From assembly GCA_002914845.1 (NCBI GenBank), contig JXTC01000385.1, positions 153,890 through 217,889 of the forward strand: DNA of 64,000 nt, written 5' to 3'. Every line of letters begins with the position of its first letter. The first letter of the stretch is position 1. The position numbers and the translations under genes are program-made. Source of the stretch: Trema orientale (lineage: Eukaryota > Streptophyta > Magnoliopsida > Rosales > Cannabaceae). The notes below the pieces were generated by a model. The model was not told the origin of the DNA. It was given only the letters and a program-made list of their open reading frames with translations, and ran no database searches. This document shows positions 12,002-20,799 of the stretch, piece by piece.

Positions 12002-13266
12002 TGAAAGAGCAGTCTATTGTCATTTGATATGTTGCAACATCACTGTCTGTGTTAACTGACAGTGATTTTGGGTTGATGTTGTAACATCACTGGAATATTT
12101 GTCCTGACATTTTTGATCGTGTTTATCCAAATTTTAAAGCTGTCATATGATTGATTTTATGCTCAATCAGATGTGTTTAGATCAGATCAATGATTAATAT
12201 TTGCCTTGTAGAAAAATTATACTTATATATTTCTTTCTTATTTAGGCATGAATTAATGAAGATTGATTATTATGTTATTGCTAATATTAATTGGTTAATA
12301 TTTCTAGAAATAATCAATCTTGATTTCAATCAATCAGATTATCATTTTTGGGGCTAATTTAATTTGATTACTTTGACAGTTTACATTTTATGGAAACTAT
12401 CTTATTGCGTGAAAGTGTAAATTTTTATATCTTGAGGTATCGTTTCCATATTTATTTTTAGCTGATTCTTTTGTGTATGAACACCTTTTATTTGTTTGAT
12501 TTGTATAAAAAATAGAATTTTTATTTCAGGTAATAAATCAACGTACCTTCCAGAAAGGTTACAAATCTGACTGTTCAGACAGAGCCGATGTTGTAACATC
12601 ACTATTCAGAATTAGCAATAATTTCAGATCAGCCTTGATTGCGAAAATCTTATCCTTGACTGATCTAATTGACTTCCAATATGCATTTATGTTGAAGAAA
12701 ACGTGTCTTGTAGATTGCCAAAGATTAGAAGACCTCAAGCACTATATATAGGGGTCTAGGTTAGAGTCCTACGTGTGCCATGTACGTTTGAGATTACTAT
12801 TAGTACAATACTTAGTAAAATCTGTCTATACTTTATTTTGAGAGACTAGGAGGGATTCTTAGTCTAGAGAGTGCTTCCGAAGAAGTGCATCAAGTCTTTG
12901 GGAGAAGACAGGTTCCATGAAATTTGAAGAGAGTTTAGACTGAAGGAATCACGTCAAGTCAAGGGGAGCTCGCTAGACGAATTAGCAAAGTAATACTTGC
13001 ATGTTGTAACATTTAAGAGATGGAGTCTTTTAAATTTGATTGGTATTTGTACTCACGTTATTCTTTTCTAATAAGTTTGTTTCTCTAGGCGTGGTCCCTC
13101 GGATGTAGACTATCGGGAGATAGTTGAACCAAGTAAAAATATTGTGTGTCAAATTTTTACTTTTCAGTGTTACAATATCTATATCATATTTTTTCGCATA
13201 TTCACCTTACATAATTAATTGAACAATTAATTATATTCGGTAAGAATATAAGAAATAGTCGTAACA
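12002..13266 (+). repeat. Right (3') LTR of the copia element
   Basis: The 1265-bp LTR starts TGAAAGAG just after the polypurine tract and ends GTCGTAACA just before the AAGCT duplication, giving the usual TG...CA ends. A TATA-like ACTATATATAGG lies at 12741-12752, about 500 bp before the end, so U3 is about 740 bp and R-U5 about 500 bp. The last ~65 bp are a natural inverted repeat (CATAATTAATTG / CAATTAATTATATTCGG). Five dispersed-motif copies lie inside (12028, 12075, 12587, 13000, 13166). Confidence 0.8.
12743..12750 (+). promoter_or_regulatory. TATA box in the copia right LTR
   Basis: TATATATA followed by GGGG, in the position expected for the U3/R border of a plant LTR. No matching box exists in the short left terminus. 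Confidence 0.6.
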
Positions 13267-13271
13267 AAGCT

Positions 13272-14744
13272 AGTTTACTAAAATCTTAGAGTTGGAAAAT
13301 TTTGTAGGAATGACGTAAAATTATGAGAATATTATTCGGAAAAGCACATAAAATATCTGTTTTTTAAGCATATTAACATTGATAACTACTTTTATCTTGA
13401 TAGATTTTTTGTTTTTGTTGAAATTTATACCACATTCACGTGTGCTTTATATACTAGACACATACCACATAAAAATCATACCTAAACAAAAAAGAACGAA
13501 ATTTAGGTGAACGATCAATATTTTGAATTTGATAAAGCAGATATCTACTTTTTAAATTTTATAGCTAAATATCCAAATATTTATATTTTTACACTTGAGG
13601 ATAATAGTTAATAACATAAAAGTTATCATATATGAAACTATATTGAGTACATGATAGATATACCAAGAGAAAAAAAAAAAAGTACTATTTAAGAGCGATT
13701 TCTGTTAATGGTCATCAAATTTATTTTCTAAATTCTATGAACTCAGAAACGTTAAAGAAAAATAGCTTAAAAACCTCTTAATTAACGAATAAACATTAAT
13801 TCAAATATAAAAAAAGTTTTGACAGCAATTTATTTTTTATGATTATCTAATTGAGTTATTTATCTGTAAGTTTTGAGTTGAGATATTTGTTAATTTTTGG
13901 ATTTGAAAGGGACATATATCTATTCAACCTTTTTATTCTCCACCACCCTAATAAATGTTATTACTCTTTTTTTTAGAGGAGCTATATTTACAACCCACTC
14001 CCAAATTAAGACACCTATTAGTTAAAAATATGACAAAAAAAAAAAATAAACAACTTTTCAAACTCAGGTATACCTCATCTTAACTCTTTGCCTTCTTCAA
14101 CCATATTTCTCTTATCCTTCATCCATAATCTTGAGACCAAGAAACCATTACATGTCCCTTTAATTTGTCTCTTTTTTTTCTTATCTTTAATTTATCTACT
14201 CAAATATTTTCTCTATAGGAAAATCAAAATAGTAAATTAAATGTTCTTGAAAAGATTAATCCACCACTTTCTCATAATTTTTTATTTATATATTCATCCT
14301 CTAGAGAAGTTTTTCAGTTTTCTTTCTGTCTTTCTCTTCTTACTTTAATTTTCTTAAAGAATCTTTTAGGTATATTATCTTTCATAAAACTTGGTTTGAG
14401 ATTATATGCCTTCTGAATATCATTCTTTAGTTTACTAATTAAAAAATTAAAAAGAGAAAGAAATACAATAATGGCTCAAAATGAGAGATTTATATTGAAA
14501 AGGAAAACTAAAATGGAAAAATTGGGAGGAAAAGAAGTTAAAGGAAGGCTGTGAGAGAGTGATAGTTGGATTTTAGAGATTGAAAAGAGGCAAAAAAGAA
14601 AAAAAAGTGAAGAAGTACTGCAGATGCAAAGCTAGAAGAGGGGATATATCATTAGTTTAAAATTACTCGAGTTTAGTCTTTTTGCTATAAAAAGATATAA
14701 TTTTGCTACTTACAGGTGCAAATATAGATTCCCATTAATAAATA
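13272..14744. other. AT-rich intergenic spacer
   Basis: No gene found. It includes an AT-rich repeat at 13499-13600 that recurs inverted near 55430-55555 (shared blocks such as TTTTATAGCTAAAT and ATTTAGGTG), probably a MITE remnant. The rest is low-complexity A/T with poly-A runs. Confidence 0.5.
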
Positions 14745-15228
14745 AAATTTGACAAAATGGGTCGGCCCACTCCACCCCAGTCATCCTTGGGATCGAGCCC
14801 AGTCCAGTCTGAAGGGTAGGGCTGGACTAGGCCTATGTTTATCAGCCGATAGGGCCAGCCTAGCCTAGCCTAGAATTTTGTTTTCATTTTTTTTGTTTTT
14901 TATTTTTTTTAAAACCTTAGTTTCCCCTAAAATATCCCTCCCTTATAAATTTATTGTATCAATTAATTTTCTTAGGTTTCTTAAACTTTTTTTTTAATCA
15001 GTTTATTTATTTAGCTTTAACTTTTATCAACTTAATTGATATTTATTAATTAATTTTTTTATTTTTTTAACTAAAACTATTTCGAGCCCGCCCACGTTAG
15101 CCCGGTGGGCCTGTCCGGGCTCGGCTCATAATTTGATGGCCCGGCCTGCATAATTAGATGGGTCGGCCTAGCTCGACTATGGTTTGGGAGGGCTTGTCTG
15201 GGTTGCCCCAAATATTTTGCCACCACTA
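14745..15228. mobile_element. Possible hAT-type non-autonomous element
   Basis: The right end reads TTTTGCCACCACTA, like the reverse complement of hAT termini of the TAGTGGTGGCAAAA kind. The left end reads TAAAATTTGACAAAATGGG, a weak match. Flanks TTAATAAA and TTAGTAAA fit an 8-bp duplication with one mismatch. Inside are two GC-rich islands (about 14760-14870 and 15085-15210) full of GGGCC/GGCCC-type motifs, a common composition for this kind of plant repeat. The 71-codon open frame across the right island is a product of that composition. Confidence 0.4.
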
Positions 15229-16269
15229 TTAGTAAATACGGAGTGAGAAGAGAAGGAAAAAAGAAAAAAAACAAAAAAATCAATAAAGCCACTCTTAAGT
15301 TATTTAGTTGTTTCCTCTAAAAAAATTTATTTAGTTGTAAATTTAAGTTTAATAGATAACTATTTTACTTTGGTCATTCTCAGATAATAAATTTACGAAT
15401 TTATGAATTTGTTGTGAGAATAAATGTTTTTGCATTTATTAAAACACTTGATAAAACGATTTATCAAGAGGAATAAGTATTTTGTATTTATTACAGAAAA
15501 ATTTTGGGATTTTCTTTTTCGACCATACCTAATTCCATAAGCAAGCACATGAATGAAATTTTGACGATTCTAATTTCCTTCTCCTTTTTTATCCCAATCT
15601 GATTTACTTACGACCTTATTTGGAACGTAGGATTTTTGGAGGGAAAGAAACAAAATTTCAAGAAATTCCATTTTCTTTCGTTTGAATTTAAAAAAAAAAA
15701 AAAATTTAGGGAAAATAAAAGTTAAATTTGGTATCATTTTTTAGTACATGGACTTTTGACAAATTGATTAAGAAAAAAAAATTTCAAAATAGAATTCGTA
15801 AGAGTTTGAGAAAATATTTTTCACTTTCCCTTGATTTTACTCTCACAAATCCAAACATAGCCTTTATTCCCTCTCAATTTCCATCATTTATTTCGATTAC
15901 AAAAACGTTTAAATAAACATGCCATCTAAAATTCTTTTTAAAAAATTAAAAATGCCAGAGATAATCAAAGAAAAACATGCCAACAGAGTAATGGAGACAT
16001 AACTCTCAAACAATCAGACATCTAAGAAAAGACTTGGCACTCAACATTACGAATACACCAACAAAGTTAAATAATAATAGCAATAATAAAAAAACTCAAG
16101 AGTAGCAGACCTCAAAAGAAATATTAAGAGAGAAATCTGCAAATAACAAATGCAGAATGGACAACTTTGACGATGTTTCTTCACGATACAATACATAAAT
16201 TCCGCACTCAAGACACCAGCAAGAAAAAAAAAGAAGCAACATGAAAAAGAAACAAAAAAGATAACAAAA
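15229..16269. other. Intergenic spacer and eIF5 3' untranslated region
   Basis: The part next to 16269 must hold the eIF5 3' UTR and poly(A) site on the minus strand. An AATAAA on the minus strand near 15890 is one candidate, but the site is not resolved. A MITE-like block at about 15611-15876 has ends TTATTTGGAACGTAGG and, inverted, GGCTATGTTTGGATTTG; no duplication is clear. No other gene seen. Confidence 0.45.
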
Positions 16270-17592
16270 TCATTCGTCCTCGGACTCGGACTCGGCACTC
16301 TGCAGCCAGTCAATGAAAGGTTGAGCATTCTTCCAAATCAGAGAATCTTCGTTGCCTCCTTTTTCTTGAAACCACTGTATTATATACTCTTCCTCAAGGA
16401 TATCAGCATCGTACAGTGCTTTGAGAACAAGTGCAACTTCTTTCATGGCACTTGGTGTCAATTTTCGGAAAAAAACTTCAATTGCTTTAAGCAATAGCAG
16501 CTGAGACCCCTCATCCTGAGCAGCAGCTACAGCAAGATAGTTTCTCTTTCTGGCGACTTCCTTTGTGAAGCCTTTCTCAACACCCTCAAAAAGGGCCTCA
16601 AACAAAAGAGTCATCTTCTCCTGAGCTGATTCAGGAGAAGACGCTAGAACGGATAGCAACTGGTCAGCTGAAGTGCCATTCTTAATAGTTGCTTTTAGCT
16701 CATCAAGAAGTTTCCTGTGAGCAGCTGAGTTTCCGTTCTCAGCACCATTACTTGTTTTGGTTACTGCCTTGGTCTTCTTCTCTGGTTCATTTGCAGAAAG
16801 CATGACCATTTCAGCGGTTATGGCACTCAGTTGCTCTTGACTTCTCAGGCGAGCTGCCTCAAGTGATGTATCAGTCTGCCACTGAACATCATCGTCGTCG
16901 TCGTCATTATCAACCTCTTCCTTCTCATCAGCCTGGCTATGAGGAGGTGAAGAGTGATCATCATCAGATCCACCTGTTTTCTTTTTCAAAGAGCTGATTT
17001 TTGTGGCACCATCTTTTGAGGAGGATGTGCCCTTTTTCTTCACCTCTTTCTTCAGTTTCTTTTGCTCCTCATCAGCAGTCTCACCTTCCTTCATCCGCTC
17101 TTTCTCGGCCCTTCTCATTGCCTTCTTGTCCTTGGATCCCTTCTTCTGTTCAGGTGGGTTCTTAAGAATGAAGCTGGTGAGTTTGTCCCTCATATCCACA
17201 TCAGACACGAACCCGCATGCAGCACATTTCAGTTGGAGCATCTGAGTTTTGGTAATCACGATCTCAGTTTCAGGGTTTCCACAGCCATAACACTGGACAT
17301 ATTTCTTAATAAAATTCTCAAGGAGTCCAGCTAGCTTAGCAGTTTCATGGGCCCCATTGACAAGAGAAGTACCAGTTTTCTCATCAAATTTAGATTGGGC
17401 TCCAAGCTCACAACCAAAATACTTCGTGGTGTAAGCTGCTGGCCTTGCCAAAGCCTTTGCAATATCAACCATGTTGACTACGTTAGTCTTGATGCCATTT
17501 CCCCGGCCCTCAATTTTGGTAATCATTTTGGGCATCTTATACCGGTAGAAGGCATCATCACTATTCGAAGCGCCTATGTTTTGCAAAGCCAT
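16270..17592 (-). CDS. eIF5: Eukaryotic translation initiation factor 5 (eIF5)
   Basis: eIF5 is the GTPase-activating protein for eIF2 in the 43S/48S pre-initiation complex and acts in the cytoplasm at start-codon recognition. The frame is 440 aa with no intron. The frame extends 10 codons upstream, but MALQNIGASN is the conserved plant N-terminus, so the start is placed at 17592. The N-terminal domain carries FYRYKM with the catalytic arginine finger at R17 (R15 in yeast) and GRGNGIKT at 29-36. The zinc ribbon is C101/C104...C123/C126. A Lys/Glu-rich linker (150-200) and an acidic run (226-235) follow. The C-terminal W2/HEAT domain (about 290-433) ends in two acidic-aromatic boxes (397-410 and 426-440) that bind eIF2-beta and eIF3. 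Length and domains are complete; it looks functional. Confidence 0.97.
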   Translation of the reverse strand: MALQNIGASNSDDAFYRYKMPKMITKIEGRGNGIKTNVVNMVDIAKALARPAAYTTKYFGCELGAQSKFDEKTGTSLVNGAHETAKLAGLLENFIKKYVQCYGCGNPETEIVITKTQMLQLKCAACGFVSDVDMRDKLTSFILKNPPEQKKGSKDKKAMRRAEKERMKEGETADEEQKKLKKEVKKKGTSSSKDGATKISSLKKKTGGSDDDHSSPPHSQADEKEEVDNDDDDDDVQWQTDTSLEAARLRSQEQLSAITAEMVMLSANEPEKKTKAVTKTSNGAENGNSAAHRKLLDELKATIKNGTSADQLLSVLASSPESAQEKMTLLFEALFEGVEKGFTKEVARKRNYLAVAAAQDEGSQLLLLKAIEVFFRKLTPSAMKEVALVLKALYDADILEEEYIIQWFQEKGGNEDSLIWKNAQPFIDWLQSAESESEDE

Positions 17593-19113
17593 CTTGACTT
17601 CAGCACAAAAGTTATAAACCAAATATAACTGGACGTCACAGGAGAGAAATGCTGGAACTCAAAGTATAGATAGCTGCAATGTTTTCTTCTAGGATTTTCT
17701 GAACAAAACTGGACTGGTCTTTAGCAGCTAAAAAAGGTTGCATCCACTTGCAACCACAAAAGCCAGAGTATTCCCTTAAAGGCCCGAGATGCATACAGTT
17801 GGATAAGGACCTATTCTTTTTTCTTGATGAAGGACAATACTCACCCAGCAACCCAATTGTTCCCAAAAAGAAAATGGCCTGCTCGGACATAAAAAAAATT
17901 ACACGTTTACAACTTCACCTTGAAAATCGGCAGCAAACAGATAATCTGCAAGGTTCAACAGGGGAAAATGCTTGGAATTAGAACTTGAAAATATAGAGAT
18001 ACCTCTGGGAAATTATTAACGACGACTCAACGAGATCCATATGCACCAAATTAAAGAACATAAACGAGTATCATAACAACAAATAAGCTAGAAATTAGTA
18101 ATCAAATGTTAAACACTTGATAATTTTTGCAGAATAGTAGTACTCTATTAGTATGGTTGTGAAAGAGAGAAAAAAAAAAGTTCAACAGAAAAACATTTGA
18201 TAAAGGCTAGACCCAAATTAAATCAAGTAAAGAACACAAGCTCAAGCATATATCCAACGCTGCAACAAATACCACTTCCAAATAAGAAAATTTACTTAGC
18301 CATGCCGTGTGAACTTTAAGTACAGCATAGAGCACATTACAAGATTGTAAAACTACAAATTAAGCTTGAAAATTTTAATAAAAAGCAGCCAACAACTAAG
18401 AACCACAATAGCTCCTTACCATATAGGACATAATTGTTTCATAGCAGTAAACCCCCAATCGAAAATTCAAGAATAGTAAATAAACAATAATCGAATTATC
18501 AATGTCAATACTCAAATTGAACGTATTTCAAATACCTACACAAAGCATTAAAATAAACAATAATCGAATTATCAATGTCAATACTCAAATTGAACGTATT
18601 TCAAATACCTACACAAAGCATTAAAATACTCTAACCAGTAAAACAAAATCAGAGCCTAAATCAGAGCCTATTGGGTGAGTAAGTATTCACAAACACGACA
18701 CCGAAATCTTACTACTATAATCGGTGGCTTTTAATATTATCAACTACAAAAATTATCAGAAAATTTTTTTTCCCCGTAAAAGAAAACATTAATTACAAAT
18801 AAGATTCAAAAATAAAAATCGATCATTATCACAGCTCAATGAACAAGAGAATAATAAAAAGAATGACTGAAATTTGAATCAGCCATATTTTTTTTGGGAA
18901 CATGCAATATAACAGTTTATTATTACTATCTAATTTTATAAGATAGAATTCTCAGTTCAAAATCTACAGTCTTAGAGCTCAAAATCAAAGATTTAATAAC
19001 TAAAATCGAATCGTAAGTCATCATATAGGCTCAGGTACTGAAAAAAAAAAAACCTAATTAAGGATTAAATCGATAAGAAATTGAAATTCAAAATAGAAAA
19101 GAGGTAGGGATAC
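17593..19113 (-). other. eIF5 5' leader: inner part and probable leader intron
   Basis: A good donor (CAG then GTATCC on the minus strand) lies at 19114/19113 at the end of the first leader exon. A pyrimidine-rich acceptor (GTGACGTCCAG) lies at 17629, leaving a short second leader exon at 17593-17628 before the ATG. An intron of about 1.48 kb would join them. Other donor-like sites (near 18000 and 18415) allow alternative splicing. Leader introns with intronless coding regions are known for plant eIF5 genes. No other gene is seen in the interval. Confidence 0.6.
18481..18626. repeat. 73-bp perfect tandem duplication in the eIF5 leader intron
   Basis: Two adjacent copies of a 73-bp unit start with TAAACAATAATCGAATTATC (18481 and 18554). 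I see no differences between them, so the duplication is recent. Confidence 0.85.
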
Positions 19114-19240
19114 CTGTAACTGGAACGACGGAGGACGGGAATTAGGGTTTCGATCTATGGAGAGAGAGAAAGAGAGAGATAGAGATGAGCTATGAGAGGC
19201 GGCCAAGTGGTCTCTTTATATGTATAGGGTTGGAGGACAA
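19114..19240 (-). promoter_or_regulatory. eIF5 core promoter and first leader exon
   Basis: Reading the minus strand: a TATA-like TATACATATAAAG (19214-19226), then about 30 bases on a pyrimidine-rich leader with CTCTCT runs (19161-19185), then a telo-box AAACCCTAA (19142-19150), then the splice donor at 19114. Telo-boxes near the start of transcription are typical of plant genes for the translation machinery, which fits eIF5. Transcription probably starts near 19185-19195. Confidence 0.7.
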
Positions 19241-19366
19241 GGCTAATTTTTGAGAAAAAGATCAGAGTAAAATATAGAAGCTCTTTATTTATTTATTTTT
19301 AAGGAAGAAGCTATTTTCGATTAATAAGACAACACATCATGCAAACCCATTTTATCTTGTCTTAGC

Positions 19367-19400
<34 letters not shown>

Positions 19401-20643
19401 TAATAGGTAGTTGAGCTTGCAAAATAGCCACCAATTTTGAATTAATATAATACGTACAACAATCTTTTTTTTTTTTTTAAAGTCAATACGACATTCTTAC
19501 ACTCCTAGTAAAAAAAACAAATATATTATAACAAAAATAATCCTTACAATAACAGGCTGGAGGAAGAAATTCATCCAATAAATAAAACTAATTCTCTACT
19601 CTTATGTTTATCTGACCAAGTATCAATTGAATTTGTTGACCATAACATCAAGAATAAAAAGAAAAAGAAAAAAAAAAAGAACGTTAAATCAGAATGCATC
19701 CAAGCGGTTAACCATTGTCAATAAATCTAATTCAAGAAAACTGGAAATTTAGGTCAACATTCCTAACCCATAGGAGATCCCCGCCATGAAGCCTTTTTGC
19801 TTGAACATTTTCAACAAAGCCACTAAAGAACATCATATTTGAATTGCAAGTAAGAGTATAAAGATTCAACTAACGTTATTTACTCCTTAATTAGTATATG
19901 TAGTATCATATACACGTGTAAAGCAATCTTCCAAAAGAAGAGATTTATGAGCATCCCTTTTTCGGTCTTCTCTTATGTCTTTTCCATATTACTCCACAAA
20001 TCTTAATTTCTTAAAAATCTACACTAAAAAAAATCACAACAAAAAAGAGACAAAAATTCTCACAAAGAGAAGACAATAAACTCCTATCTGAAGGAAAATA
20101 ATAAAGGACTCCCATCAAAGAGCAACAATATATAAACTTCACGAAGAGAGAAAATAATCTTCACAATTAGTTGATGTATATATCCAGAAGATTGGCCAGG
20201 GACTATCCCCAGAAAAAATCGAAGATATAAATATAATTATCTTTGTAAGGGGTAAGGATCAAAGAGTAAACAGTAATTATGTATGGATACATGAACCTAA
20301 TAATATATGTATAGACCTACAAGAAGAAACCACATTTTTTTTATAAAGTGGGCTTAACTAATGACATCCACTTATTATAAATTAAAGGAAAATACTTACT
20401 ACTACCCAATCCTCACCCCACCTTATTAAGGATTATAGATTTTCATGCCTACTCCCGATGTGACTCAAACTTAGGACCGGGATTCTAAGTAATAGATAAA
20501 ATACATATCTCATAAAATTATATATGTTGACTTTTATCATATTTTACTCTAAACATGACTAAACTGCCCCTACTAAATCTATCCAAATAACATTTAAAAA
20601 AGGAAAAACTAAATACTCTCAAGCCTTGTCTAAATAAAAATTA
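19241..20643. other. AT-rich intergenic spacer upstream of eIF5
   Basis: No gene found on either strand. It contains a (TAA)n microsatellite at about 19367-19405 and poly-A/poly-T runs. It ends at the left border of the nested element cluster. Confidence 0.5.
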
Positions 20644-20799
20644 GGGTTAATTTACATTATTAGTAGCCTTTGAATTATATCTGTTATACTATTTTACTCC
20701 CTAAATTGTTGCTTACATTGTATACTACCCTAAACTATGTAATTATTGTAGCAATAGCACTTTTAACATAAATTATTAAATTTTTAAGTAAAATAAATC

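Larger units (their letters stand above)
4956..13179. repeat. Dispersed 14-bp near-palindrome, consensus GATGTTACAACATC
   Basis: About 25 matches are spread through the copia element. Examples: 4956, 5865, 6684, 6765, 8889, 9152, 9790, 9868, 10021, 10081, 10151, 10229, 10295, 10544, 11505, 11769, 12028, 12075, 12587, 13000 and 13166. The outer arms (RATGTT and AACATY) are most constant; the central bases vary (AC, GC, CC, GT). In coding parts the motif gives DVTTS, DVPTS or NVATQ. It also recurs in non-coding spacer and LTR, so the protein alone does not explain it. Confidence 0.75.
3274..13266 (+). mobile_element. Ty1/copia LTR retrotransposon, SIRE-like, decayed
   Basis: This 10-kb fossil element is flanked by the 5-bp target-site duplication AAGCT (3269-3273 and 13267-13271). 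Parts in order: short palindromic left terminus, primer-binding site, gag, protease-integrase-RT-RNase H in the copia order, an extra coding region after pol, a polypurine tract and a long right LTR. The domain order and the extra 3' region suggest the SIRE/Maximus lineage. It is broken in about a dozen or more places in the coding part. LTR divergence is a poor clock here because the left LTR is represented only by a short terminus, so age is left open. Confidence 0.9.

Noticed and set aside
3274-13266. DNA transposon with ~56-bp terminal inverted repeats
   Set aside because: The primer-binding site, polypurine tract, copia pol and TATA-bearing 1.27-kb LTR show an LTR retrotransposon; the inverted ends are a feature of its odd left terminus.
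17593-17622. Upstream ATG extending eIF5 by 10 codons
   Set aside because: Conserved plant eIF5 proteins begin MALQNIG; the extension is leader sequence next to a splice acceptor.
17003-17628. Open frames on the plus strand opposite eIF5
   Set aside because: Shadows of the conserved eIF5 coding sequence on the other strand.
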